Shown here: one piece after another, positions 50,060 through 57,645 of the stretch
Numbering within the stretch: position 1 is the first letter of the stretch
Layout: each line of letters opens with the position of its first letter
From: 188UL27-1 sp038526275
Lineage (GTDB): Bacteria > Pseudomonadota > Alphaproteobacteria > Rhodobacterales > Rhodobacteraceae
Direction of reading: 5' to 3'
NCBI GenBank assembly: GCA_038526275.1
Contig: JBCBGY010000001.1
Coordinates: 19,188 to 83,187, forward strand
Length of the DNA: 64,000 bases
The notes under the pieces: generated by a model
What the model saw: the letters and a program-made list of their open reading frames with translations, nothing else
Databases searched by the model: none
What the model was told of the DNA's origin: nothing
Position numbers and translations under genes: made by a program

Positions 50060-51076
50060 TCAGCGGATGCGGGCCACGACGTAATCCGCCAGATCCAGTA
50101 ACATGGTCTTGAGGTCATGGTCGGGCAAAGTGCTCAATGCCGCCTTGGCCTTGTCCGCCCAGGCCACGGCTTCCGTTCGGGTAGCCGCCATGGTGCCATG
50201 CCGGTCCAGCAGACCAAGCGCGTGATCCAGATCACCTTCGTGCTGATCGCCCTGTTCAATCACCCGCCGCCAGAAGGTTCGTTCCTCATCATCGGCCAAG
50301 GCGACCGCCTTGATCACCGGCATCGTCAACTTCCGCTCGCGGAAGTCGTCTCCCACATTCTTGCCCGTGGCTTGGGCGTCACCGCCATAGTCCAGCAGGT
50401 CATCCACAATCTGGAAGCTGATCCCTAGTGCATCGCCATAGGTTCGAAGGGCATCAACCTGTGCGTCCGGCACACCGGCAATGACACCGCCAACCTCTGT
50501 CGCAGCGGAGAATAAGGCGGCGGTCTTGCCGCGTATGACCTTCAGGTAAATCGCTTCGTCGGTCGCAAGATCCTGCGACGCCGTCAGCTGCAACACTTCG
50601 CCTTCGGCAATTGTGGCCGCCGCATTGGACAGAATATCGAGCACCCGCAAGCTGCCAGTCTCAACCATCAACTGGAAGCTGCGCGCAAACAGGTAGTCAC
50701 CCACCAACACGCTCGATTTGTTGTCCCAAAGCAGGTTGGCCGTGGGCCGCCCGCGTCGCTGGCCGCTTTCATCAACGACATCGTCGTGCAGCAGCGTGGC
50801 GGTGTGAATGAATTCAACCGTGGCCGCCAAATGGATATGATACTGCCCCTCATAGCCACACATCCGCGCCGTGGCGAGCGTCAGCATCGGGCGCAACCGC
50901 TTGCCGCCGGCCTCGACCAGATGAGCGGAAACTTCAGGGATGCGCGGGGCATGCTCAGAAGCCATCCGCTCTCGAATAAGATCATTTACGGCACCCAAAT
51001 CTTCGGCCAACACCTCGGCCAGGCGCTCGTGTGGTTTCTCGCTGGTATGGTCCAGGCCCATCACTTCACTCGACAT
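50060..51076 (-). CDS. ispB: Long-chain polyprenyl diphosphate synthase
   Basis: A 338-residue trans-polyprenyl synthase that makes the ubiquinone side chain (decaprenyl in most Rhodobacterales). The two aspartate-rich motifs are LLHDDVVDES and IVDDLLDYGG; GGKRLRPMLTLATARM precedes the first. Start 51076 (MSSEVMGLDH) is chosen; ATG for MGLDH is 15 bases further in. Its start codon is only 31 bases from that of the divergent DUF2007 gene. Chain length cannot be read safely. Confidence 0.92.
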   Translation of the reverse strand: MSSEVMGLDHTSEKPHERLAEVLAEDLGAVNDLIRERMASEHAPRIPEVSAHLVEAGGKRLRPMLTLATARMCGYEGQYHIHLAATVEFIHTATLLHDDVVDESGQRRGRPTANLLWDNKSSVLVGDYLFARSFQLMVETGSLRVLDILSNAAATIAEGEVLQLTASQDLATDEAIYLKVIRGKTAALFSAATEVGGVIAGVPDAQVDALRTYGDALGISFQIVDDLLDYGGDAQATGKNVGDDFRERKLTMPVIKAVALADDEERTFWRRVIEQGDQHEGDLDHALGLLDRHGTMAATRTEAVAWADKAKAALSTLPDHDLKTMLLDLADYVVARIR

Positions 51077-51107
51077 TCTGGGGACAAAGCCCTTAAGTCT
51101 TTGGGTT

Positions 51108-51335
51108 ATGAGGGAAGTCTTACGCACAACCGATCCGACGATCATCGCTTATGCCCAGGCTTTGCTCTCGGGCGAGGATATAGACTGCTTCACCATTGAC
51201 GTCCATATGAGCGTGCTGGAAGGGAGCATTGGCGTTTTGCCGCGGCGGCTGATGGTTCGAACCCAAGATCTGTTCATCGCCAGAGCAATCCTGACCGACA
51301 ACAATATCTCTGTCACCGAAGATCCGCAGGTTTGA
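51108..51335 (+). CDS. DUF2007 protein
   Basis: A 75-residue protein of the DUF2007 (putative signal-transducing) family: REVLRTTDPTIIAYAQALLSGEDID then a ferredoxin-like half with GSIGVLPRRLMVRTQDLFIARAIL. ATG 51108 is the sole start that fits family length. Its TGA overlaps the ATG of the methyltransferase gene (TGATG), so the two are coupled. The function is unknown. Confidence 0.82.
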   Translation: MREVLRTTDPTIIAYAQALLSGEDIDCFTIDVHMSVLEGSIGVLPRRLMVRTQDLFIARAILTDNNISVTEDPQV

Positions 51336-52078
51336 TGGAACTGACCCGGGACGCGTTTCTTGGCGGACGCCTGAACCTGTGGCAACCGCGCGACGGCTAC
51401 CGGGCTGGCGTGGACCCGGTCCTGCTCGCCGCCGCCTGTGACGCCCGTGCTGGACAGTCAGTGTTGGAGTTGGGGTGCGGTGTGGGCACGGCGATCCTGT
51501 GCCTGGGCGCGCGGGTTCCCGATATCCGACGGGTCGGGATCGAATTGCAACCTGGACTGGCCGAACTCGCCCGTCGCAATGCTGACGAAAACCAGATCCC
51601 CTGCACCATTCATGATGGAGATTTGGCAACGATGCCGCCGGATCTGCAGGCAGAAAGTTTTGATCACGTTATTGCAAACCCGCCCTACTTTCTAAGGACG
51701 GCGGGCGATCCTGCCGAAAACGCGTCCCGAGAAACCGCGCTTGGCGAAACAACGCCACTGGCTGTTTGGATCGACGCCGCCCGTCGTCGTCTAAAGGCGA
51801 AAGGCTACCTGACCCTGATCCACAGACCCGACCGAATGGTCGAGTTGTGCAACTGTTTGGCGGGTTTCGGAGACGTCCGGATCCGTCCGATCGCACCACG
51901 GGTCGATCGGGACGCCAGCCTGATCCTGATCCGGGCCAGAAAGGGCGCGAAAGCCCAAAGCCGCCTCTTGGCACCGATCATCATGCATGACGGTGCAAAC
52001 CATGTTTCCGATAGCGATGATTATTCAGAAACTGCCCGTCAAATTTTACGCGAAGGTAAATCGCTACCGGCCTTCTAG
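51335..52078 (+). CDS. TrmN6-like adenine methyltransferase
   Basis: A class I SAM-dependent methyltransferase of 247 residues. The SAM loop is VLELGCGVGTAILCLGARVP, and HVIANPPYF is the NPPY motif of N6-adenine methyltransferases. The N-terminal LTRDAFLGGRLNLWQPRDGYRAGVDPVLLAAA matches the tRNA1(Val) (adenine-37-N6) group. A one-base TGATG overlap with DUF2007 fixes the start. The tRNA target is inferred from similarity. Confidence 0.85.
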   Translation: MELTRDAFLGGRLNLWQPRDGYRAGVDPVLLAAACDARAGQSVLELGCGVGTAILCLGARVPDIRRVGIELQPGLAELARRNADENQIPCTIHDGDLATMPPDLQAESFDHVIANPPYFLRTAGDPAENASRETALGETTPLAVWIDAARRRLKAKGYLTLIHRPDRMVELCNCLAGFGDVRIRPIAPRVDRDASLILIRARKGAKAQSRLLAPIIMHDGANHVSDSDDYSETARQILREGKSLPAF

Positions 52079-52218
52079 CGCAGTACACAGCCTGGTAATT
52101 AAGGTATCTTCAACGATTGAGCCGTCAGTCTGAAACAGACCGGTCAAGTAACGTGTAGGTGACACGACTCGGAAAGTGTGTTGGGATCGGGCTGTTTGAA
52201 ACGACGAGAGGAGCAAAG

Positions 52219-52386
52219 ATGTCAGTTAGTGCGCATATCCAGGAACTTCGCAAAAAACATCAAACTCTCTCAGAGCAGGTCGAACAAGAACAACGAAGCC
52301 CGGGTACAGACGCCCTGCGGATCGCCGAACTGAAGAAGCGGAAATTGCAAATTAAGGAAGAGATTACCCGCTTGTCACAGGCCTGA
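52219..52386 (+). CDS. YdcH/DUF465 small protein
   Basis: A 55-residue, highly charged, helical protein: VSAHIQELRKKHQTLSEQVEQE then IAELKKRKLQIKEEITRL, the coiled-coil pattern of DUF465/YdcH. GAGAGGAG (52207-52214) precedes ATG 52219. The function is unknown. A perfect 9-bp hairpin follows its stop. Confidence 0.85.
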   Translation: MSVSAHIQELRKKHQTLSEQVEQEQRSPGTDALRIAELKKRKLQIKEEITRLSQA

Positions 52387-52400
52387 GTGCGATGATTGCC

Positions 52401-52424
52401 GGACCGCGGATACAACCGCGGTCC
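52401..52424. terminator. Hairpin between convergent ydcH-like and phbB genes
   Basis: GGACCGCGG (52401-52409) and CCGCGGTCC (52416-52424) form a perfect 9-bp stem with loop ATACAA, 14 bases after the plus-strand stop and 16 bases before the minus-strand stop. There is no T run on either side, so termination may need other factors. Confidence 0.65.
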
Positions 52425-52439
52425 AACATTGATCTGTTC

Positions 52440-53165
52440 TTAGGCGAGGTACTGCCCGCCATTGGCCGACAGGGTCGAACCCGTGATAAAGGCCGCATCG
52501 TCCGACGTTAGGAACGTCACGGCACGGGCGATTTCATCGGCTTCGCCCAAGCGGCCTACCGGGATCTGCGGCAGGATTGTTTCGTTCATGACCTTTTCAG
52601 GGATCGTCTGCATCATCTCCGTGTTGATGTAGCCGGGGCAAACGACGTTTACCGTGATACCTGCGCGGGCGCCTTCCTGGGCCAAAGCCTTGGTGAAGCC
52701 GATATCGCCCGCTTTAGATGCCGCATAGTTGGCTTGGGCAAACTGACCCTTCTGTCCGTTGATCGAAGAGATCGTGACAACCCGACCGAACTTGCGTTCT
52801 CGCATGCCGGACCAGACATTGTGGGTCATATTGAACACGCCCGTCAGGTTGGTGTCGATGACCTGCTGCCATTGTTCCGGGGTCATGCGGTGGAATGGCG
52901 CGTCGCGGGTGATACCGGCATTGTTAACCAGAATCTCCACAGGGCCTAAATCCCCTTCGACGGTCGCGATACCCGACTTACAGGCCTCGTAATCGCCGAC
53001 AGACCATTTGTATGTCTTGATCCCGGTCTCACCGGTGAACTTGGCCGCAGCTTCGTCGTTCCCGCCATAGGTTGCGGCAACAGAGTGGCCTTCAGCCGCC
53101 AGCGCCTTGGCAATGGCCGCGCCAATACCCCGCGAACCACCGGTTACCAGTGCAACACGTCCCAT
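52440..53165 (-). CDS. phbB: Acetoacetyl-CoA reductase
   Basis: An NADPH-dependent SDR enzyme of 241 residues reducing acetoacetyl-CoA to (R)-3-hydroxybutyryl-CoA for polyhydroxybutyrate synthesis. Visible: TGGSRGIGAAIAKAL, NNAGITRDAPFHRMTPEQW (family signature), catalytic serine in TISSINGQKGQ, and NYAASKAG with intact YxxxK. A ribosome binding site AAGGAGG lies just before the start. It lies downstream of phbA, separated by 96 bases with two hairpins. Confidence 0.95.
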   Translation of the reverse strand: MGRVALVTGGSRGIGAAIAKALAAEGHSVAATYGGNDEAAAKFTGETGIKTYKWSVGDYEACKSGIATVEGDLGPVEILVNNAGITRDAPFHRMTPEQWQQVIDTNLTGVFNMTHNVWSGMRERKFGRVVTISSINGQKGQFAQANYAASKAGDIGFTKALAQEGARAGITVNVVCPGYINTEMMQTIPEKVMNETILPQIPVGRLGEADEIARAVTFLTSDDAAFITGSTLSANGGQYLA

Positions 53166-53195
53166 CGAAGTCCTCCTTGATGATCTTTTGTTGTG

Positions 53196-53243
53196 CCGGT
53201 TCCCGAAGAACCGGTTGCTGGGCGGGCCGCATGTTGGCGGCCC
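53196..53243 (-). other. Two hairpins between phbA and phbB
   Basis: CCGGTTC/GAACCGG (53196-53214) and GGGCCGC/GCGGCCC (53224-53243), both perfect 7-bp stems, lie between the two genes. Without T runs they look like intercistronic mRNA structures rather than terminators. Confidence 0.6.
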
Positions 53244-53261
53244 ATTGAGTTTGTGGTCGGA

Positions 53262-54437
53262 TCAGTCGCGTTCGACGCAGAGCGCAACGCCCATGCCGCC
53301 GCCGATGCACAAGGTGGCCAGACCCTTTTTGGCGTCCCGCCGCTTCATCTCAAACAGCAGCGTATTCAGCACGCGGCAACCGGAGGCGCCGATCGGATGG
53401 CCAATGGCAATGGCGCCGCCATTGACGTTCACGATCTCGGGATCCCAGCCCATATCTTTGTTCACTGCGCAGGCCTGGGCTGCGAAAGCCTCGTTCGCCT
53501 CGATAAGATCCAGATCAGAAACCTTCCAGCCAGCCTTGTCCAAGGCCTTGCGCGACGCATAGACCGGGCCAACGCCCATGATCGACGGATCTAGTCCGGC
53601 AGTCGCGTAGCTCACAATCCGGCCAAGCGGTTCGATCCCGCGCTGTTCGGCATTGTCCGCGGTCATCAGCACGACCGCAGCCGCGCCGTCATTCAGACCG
53701 CTGGCATTGGCCGCAGTGACCGAACCTTCCTTCGCGAAAGCGGGACGCAGCTTCATCATGGCCTCAATCGTCGCACCGTGGCGGATATACTCATCGCTAT
53801 CGACGGTGATGTCGCCTTTGCGATGTTTGACGATGAAGGGAATGATTTCATCGGCGAACTTGCCGGCCTTCTGAGCCTCTTCAGCCTTGTTCTGCGACTT
53901 GACGGCGAAATCGTCCTGCATGTCGCGGCTGATCTGCCACTGCTCGGCCACGTTTTCCGCCGTTTGCCCCATGTGATAGCCATTGAACGCATCCCACAGG
54001 CCATCGCGGATCATCGTATCGATATATTTCAGATCACCCATCTTCTGGCCCTGGCGCAGGGCAGCGGCATGGGGCGCAAGGCTCATGCTCTCCTGACCGC
54101 CGGCCACCACAACGTCCGCATCACCCAGCTGGATATGCTGAGCACCAATGGCCACGGCGCGCAAACCCGATCCGCAAACCTGGTTAATGCCCCAGGCCGC
54201 GCTCTCCTTCGGCAGGCCAGCATTGATATGGGCCTGCCGCGCGGGGTTTTGCCCCTGCGCTGCCGTGAGAACCTGACCGAGGATGGTTTCCGAAACCTCC
54301 CCTTTTTCTATGCCGGCCCGCTCGACCACACCTTCTAGAACAGCAGCACCCAGTTCATGGGCGGGGGTATTTCCGAAAGACCCCAGAAAACTGCCGACTG
54401 CTGTGCGTCCGGCCGATGCGATGACGACGTTGGTCAT
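53262..54437 (-). CDS. phbA: Acetyl-CoA C-acetyltransferase (beta-ketothiolase)
   Basis: A 391-residue thiolase condensing two acetyl-CoA to acetoacetyl-CoA. The acyl-enzyme cysteine is in INQVCGSGLRAVAIG (about residue 88), the His-containing loop in VNVNGGAIAIGHPIGASG, and the second active-site cysteine in LATLCIGGGMGVAL. It is paired with phbB for polyhydroxybutyrate synthesis and for feeding the ethylmalonyl-CoA pathway. Confidence 0.96.
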   Translation of the reverse strand: MTNVVIASAGRTAVGSFLGSFGNTPAHELGAAVLEGVVERAGIEKGEVSETILGQVLTAAQGQNPARQAHINAGLPKESAAWGINQVCGSGLRAVAIGAQHIQLGDADVVVAGGQESMSLAPHAAALRQGQKMGDLKYIDTMIRDGLWDAFNGYHMGQTAENVAEQWQISRDMQDDFAVKSQNKAEEAQKAGKFADEIIPFIVKHRKGDITVDSDEYIRHGATIEAMMKLRPAFAKEGSVTAANASGLNDGAAAVVLMTADNAEQRGIEPLGRIVSYATAGLDPSIMGVGPVYASRKALDKAGWKVSDLDLIEANEAFAAQACAVNKDMGWDPEIVNVNGGAIAIGHPIGASGCRVLNTLLFEMKRRDAKKGLATLCIGGGMGVALCVERD

Positions 54438-54566
54438 GTGTGGCTCCTCTACCAGAATAACGGGAATGATAGCGCGACTCGCGCAGCTTGGCCCCCGGTT
54501 CAGCCCGTAGTTAAGGCAGGCCGTAAGGTCAGCGCAACCCGATCACTGGTATGCAAGCACCTACGA

Positions 54567-55424
54567 TCAATAGCCCCCGGACGCGGCTTTTAACAAACGG
54601 CCTGTTCCTTGACTGCCTTCGTCCGGCAGTTCTGCGGGCATTCCATGCAGGTAGCCCTGTAAGCAGTCGATCCCAAGGTCAGACGCCGCAAGGGATTCGC
54701 CGGCGGTTTCGACACCTTCTGCCACAGTCAAAAGGTCGAAATGACGGGCCAAGCTCAGAAGTGAGGAGACAATTGCGCGATTGTCCGGGTCTTTGTCCAA
54801 ATCCCGGATGAAGAACTTGTCGATCTTCAGAATGTCAAAACGGAAATCCCGGAACTGACGAAGAGAAGTGCATCCGGCCCCGAAATCGTCCAAAGCGAAG
54901 CTCACGCCATAGGCCTGCAATTGCTCCATGAAAATGGCCGTAACATCAGGGGTTTCCATGGCCGAGCTTTCCGTGATCTCCAGGATCAGGCGGTCGCAAA
55001 CCGTTGGATCACCGCCGATACCGTCCTGGAACGCATCTAGCCACGCCGCATGACCGATGGACCGCGCCGACATATTGATCGAAAGACGCACATCTGGCCG
55101 TTCCTGCAAAGCCCGCAGGCCCAGACGGATCGCAGTACAGTCGATCTCGCGCCCAAGCGGATGTGCATCGCAAAGATCCATGAAATGTCCGGCAGGAATG
55201 GTCTGGCCCGTTTCATCACGAATTCGAATCAACCCCTCATAAAAGGCTACCCGATCAGGACGGCGGCTATCGAATACAGGTTGAAACAGCAAAAACGCAT
55301 CGTCCCGAGCCAAGGCGGCTTCCACCTTATCAAGGACCTGGCGCTGTCGTTGTGCCACCGTATCAGAAATTTCGAGGGGAAGGAGCGGATCGCGGAAAGA
55401 GGGGTCAGTAAACATTCGGCTCAC
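54567..55424 (-). CDS. EAL-domain c-di-GMP phosphodiesterase
   Basis: A 285-residue protein consisting almost entirely of one EAL domain, without sensor or GGDEF part. The signature reads YEGLIRI, i.e. EGL in place of EAL, with the metal-binding glutamate kept. Other catalytic residues are intact: NMS, ITESS, LDDFGAG, ILKIDKFF, AEGVET and LQGYLHGMP. It is probably active in hydrolysing c-di-GMP. A stand-alone EAL protein in a genome region with exopolysaccharide genes could affect biofilm formation, but no direct link is visible. Confidence 0.9.
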   Translation of the reverse strand: MSRMFTDPSFRDPLLPLEISDTVAQRQRQVLDKVEAALARDDAFLLFQPVFDSRRPDRVAFYEGLIRIRDETGQTIPAGHFMDLCDAHPLGREIDCTAIRLGLRALQERPDVRLSINMSARSIGHAAWLDAFQDGIGGDPTVCDRLILEITESSAMETPDVTAIFMEQLQAYGVSFALDDFGAGCTSLRQFRDFRFDILKIDKFFIRDLDKDPDNRAIVSSLLSLARHFDLLTVAEGVETAGESLAASDLGIDCLQGYLHGMPAELPDEGSQGTGRLLKAASGGY

Positions 55425-55536
55425 TCATATAACGTGTTCTCACATTGTTCTTGCTAGCGGTCGATGGTAAACAGTTGGTAAATTTTCGGGGTTCGTTCTG
55501 GCTTTTTGGAACGCCGCAGGGAAGGAAAACCAAATC

Positions 55537-56115
55537 ATGGAACGCTGCGGTTGGGTCGGGCAGGAAGAGATTTACATTGAATACCACGACACGGAATGGG
55601 GCGTGCCGGAATACGATAGTCGGGCACTATGGGAAAAGTTGATCCTGGATGGCTTTCAAGCGGGCCTTTCGTGGATAACAATATTGAAAAAGCGCGAAAA
55701 TTTTCGTGAAGCCTTTGCCGGTTTTGAGCCAAGAGTTATCGCGGACTGGGGTGAAGAAGAGGTTGAAACCCTGCTTCAAAACCCGGGCATCGTTCGCCAT
55801 CGCGGCAAAATCGAAGCGACAATAGGCAATGCCAAGGGCTGGATTCAGATCGAGGAAAGGGTCGGCTTCAACAAATTTCTGTGGGATTACATGGATGGCA
55901 AGCCCCTGCAGAACAGTTGGCAAACGCTGGATGACGTTCCGGCGCAAACGCCCCTTTCAGCGAAAATATCCAAAGATCTCAAGGCCGAAGGCTTTCGGTT
56001 CTGCGGCCCCACCATTGTTTACGCGTTCATGCAGGCGACCGGCATGGTGAACGATCACCTTGTCACATGTCCGCGCCACGCCGAGGTCGCAAAACTTGCG
56101 AAAAGCGCCGGATGA
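55537..56115 (+). CDS. tag: DNA-3-methyladenine glycosylase I
   Basis: A 192-residue base-excision enzyme removing 3-methyladenine. The zinc ligands of the Tag family are present: Cys4 in MERCGW, His17 in YHDTEWG, and His174/Cys178 in HLVTCPRH. The helix-hairpin-helix-like core has LILDGFQAGLSWITILKKRENFREAF. Length and motif positions match E. coli Tag almost exactly. It is a single gene. Confidence 0.95.
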   Translation: MERCGWVGQEEIYIEYHDTEWGVPEYDSRALWEKLILDGFQAGLSWITILKKRENFREAFAGFEPRVIADWGEEEVETLLQNPGIVRHRGKIEATIGNAKGWIQIEERVGFNKFLWDYMDGKPLQNSWQTLDDVPAQTPLSAKISKDLKAEGFRFCGPTIVYAFMQATGMVNDHLVTCPRHAEVAKLAKSAG

Positions 56116-56278
56116 CGGAGATTTCGCACCTGCAGCGAAAGAACTGAGACAAGCGCCCCCAGTTTTTACCCCAACTTAACCCGAATAGCATTTCTGGCGA
56201 CCTGTGCCTCGCGCCATTCGCGGCACGCAGTTGCAACCCAAGCCCGCCGCTCACGGTGGATTTCAGGAGTAATGCTCT

Positions 56279-56953
56279 ATGTCCTTGAGAATGCTGGCCG
56301 CAGTTGCGGCAACCGTGTGTGCGACAACGGCCTCGGCCAAAACCCTGGTCTTCACCGAAACTGTCAATATTCAGTCGACCGATTGGACAGAGATCCTCTC
56401 AATCAAGCAGTTCAATCCTTTGCAGGGTACGTTGTTTGGCGTCACGGTCAGCTTGGAAGGCACGGTTGAAGGTGCCGCCGCCGCCGAAAGCCATGATCAG
56501 GAACCAGCTACAATTACCCTCGATCTATCCTCCCTGCTTTCTGTCTCCAACGATGCGCTCGGCGAAATCGTCACTGTCGAACCTTTGGTGCAGTCCTCCT
56601 TTGATGCTGACGCCTTTGATGGCGTCTACGACTTCAACGGGCCGTCGGGCACCTCATTCGGCGGTCTCTCCGCTATGGAGATGGCCTACGCGATGTTGAC
56701 GCCAGGCGACCTGGCCCTTTTCGTTGGCAGCGGCGACGTAGAATTTACCGTAACGGCGCAAGGCCAGTCCTCTGCCTCCGGCCCTGGCAATCTCGCAACC
56801 CTGTTCAGCACCCAGGCGTCGGCCGTCCTGAATGTGACATACGATTTCTCACCCCTGCCTATCGCACTTGTCCCAACGCCTGGCTCGGGTGCGCTGGCCC
56901 TCGGCGGCGTTGGAATGCTGGTCCTGGCGCGCAGGCGCCGCGCCAAGGCGTAA
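56279..56953 (+). CDS. Secreted protein with PEP-CTERM-like sorting signal
   Basis: A 224-residue protein with a Sec signal peptide (MSLRMLAAVAATVCATTASA) and a choice-of-anchor-E-like beta domain (STDWTEILSIKQFNPLQGTLFGVTVSLEG). The C-terminus is tripartite: VPTPG, hydrophobic GALALGGVGMLVLA, then RRRRAKA. That is the arrangement recognised by exosortases, making it a candidate substrate of the exosortase at 373-1956. AGGAG precedes the start at close spacing. VPLPA is the better-known XrtD motif, so VPTPG is a variant. No glycan or sorting gene adjoins. Confidence 0.82.
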   Translation: MSLRMLAAVAATVCATTASAKTLVFTETVNIQSTDWTEILSIKQFNPLQGTLFGVTVSLEGTVEGAAAAESHDQEPATITLDLSSLLSVSNDALGEIVTVEPLVQSSFDADAFDGVYDFNGPSGTSFGGLSAMEMAYAMLTPGDLALFVGSGDVEFTVTAQGQSSASGPGNLATLFSTQASAVLNVTYDFSPLPIALVPTPGSGALALGGVGMLVLARRRRAKA

Positions 56954-56959
56954 GTTTCA

Positions 56960-57042
56960 GGCGCGGTCACGCGCCTGCCGGGCCCAACGCGGACGATGGC
57001 GGCTTTGCCGCATGAGGCCGTGGCGGGAGAGCCACCGTCCCG
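56960..57042 (-). repeat. Intergenic repeat, copy C
   Basis: Between the convergent sorting-signal protein and TlpA-like gene. Reads hairpin CAGGCGCG-gtca-CGCGCCTG, linker GCCGGGCCCAACGC, hairpin GCGGC-ttt-GCCGC, then GTGGC-gggaga-GCCAC. Same orientation as copy A; the TTGGCCAA end box is missing. Confidence 0.8.
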
Positions 57043-57056
57043 TACTGGATCAAACC

Positions 57057-57614
57057 TTAGCTTTGGCCAACCAACGCATTGAGGATCGCGATGGCACTGT
57101 CGCTGTCCCACTCCGCATCCCCACGCAACCGGGCGATCTCGTTCCCAGCCGGGTCCAGTATAACGGTGATGGGGAGCCCAAGAACGGCCATCTGCCGGGC
57201 AAGTGCCTGTTTTGGGTCACGATAAAGTGGCAGGTTATCGACATTAATTTCGTCGAAAAACCGCTTCATACCAGTGAGCGAATTGCGCCCGGTCGCAATG
57301 GTCACAACTTCGACGGGCTTTCCTTCCATCTCGCGTGCCAAGTTTGACAGCATGGGCATTTCGTGACGGCAAGGGGCGCACCAGGTGGCCCAGAAGTTCA
57401 GCACCACATAGCTTCCCTCGAACTTCGACAATTGATGCGGGGCGTCGGCTTCATCAACGAAGGTCACATCCAACGGGGCCGGCTGCGGATCACTGACGAA
57501 ATTAAGCTTCTTCATATCCCCTGTGCGCAGGGCCTCGATCTGGGCCATATCCGCTGTGGCACCGTTTGCACCAAGCGCAAGGGCGATATAAAGGATCGCG
57601 GATCTGAGCTTCAT
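57057..57614 (-). CDS. TlpA/ResA-like thiol-disulfide oxidoreductase
   Basis: A 185-residue periplasmic thioredoxin-fold protein. The signal peptide is MKLRSAILYIALALGANGATA. The redox motif WCAPC lies in VVLNFWATWCAPCRHEMP, and the cis-proline region is LGLPITVIL. It probably reduces apocytochrome c or other periplasmic thiols. Start 57614 is chosen because the signal peptide begins there. It is divergent from argH, with only 31 bases between the start codons. Confidence 0.88.
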   Translation of the reverse strand: MKLRSAILYIALALGANGATADMAQIEALRTGDMKKLNFVSDPQPAPLDVTFVDEADAPHQLSKFEGSYVVLNFWATWCAPCRHEMPMLSNLAREMEGKPVEVVTIATGRNSLTGMKRFFDEINVDNLPLYRDPKQALARQMAVLGLPITVILDPAGNEIARLRGDAEWDSDSAIAILNALVGQS

Positions 57615-57645
57615 CTCGTTTCCTTTCCGGGAGCTTTCGCCCGCC

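Noticed and set aside
56190..56210. Possible sigma-54 promoter (TGGC...TGC) upstream of the sorting-signal protein
   Set aside because: The GG-to-GC spacing is 8 bases instead of the required 10.
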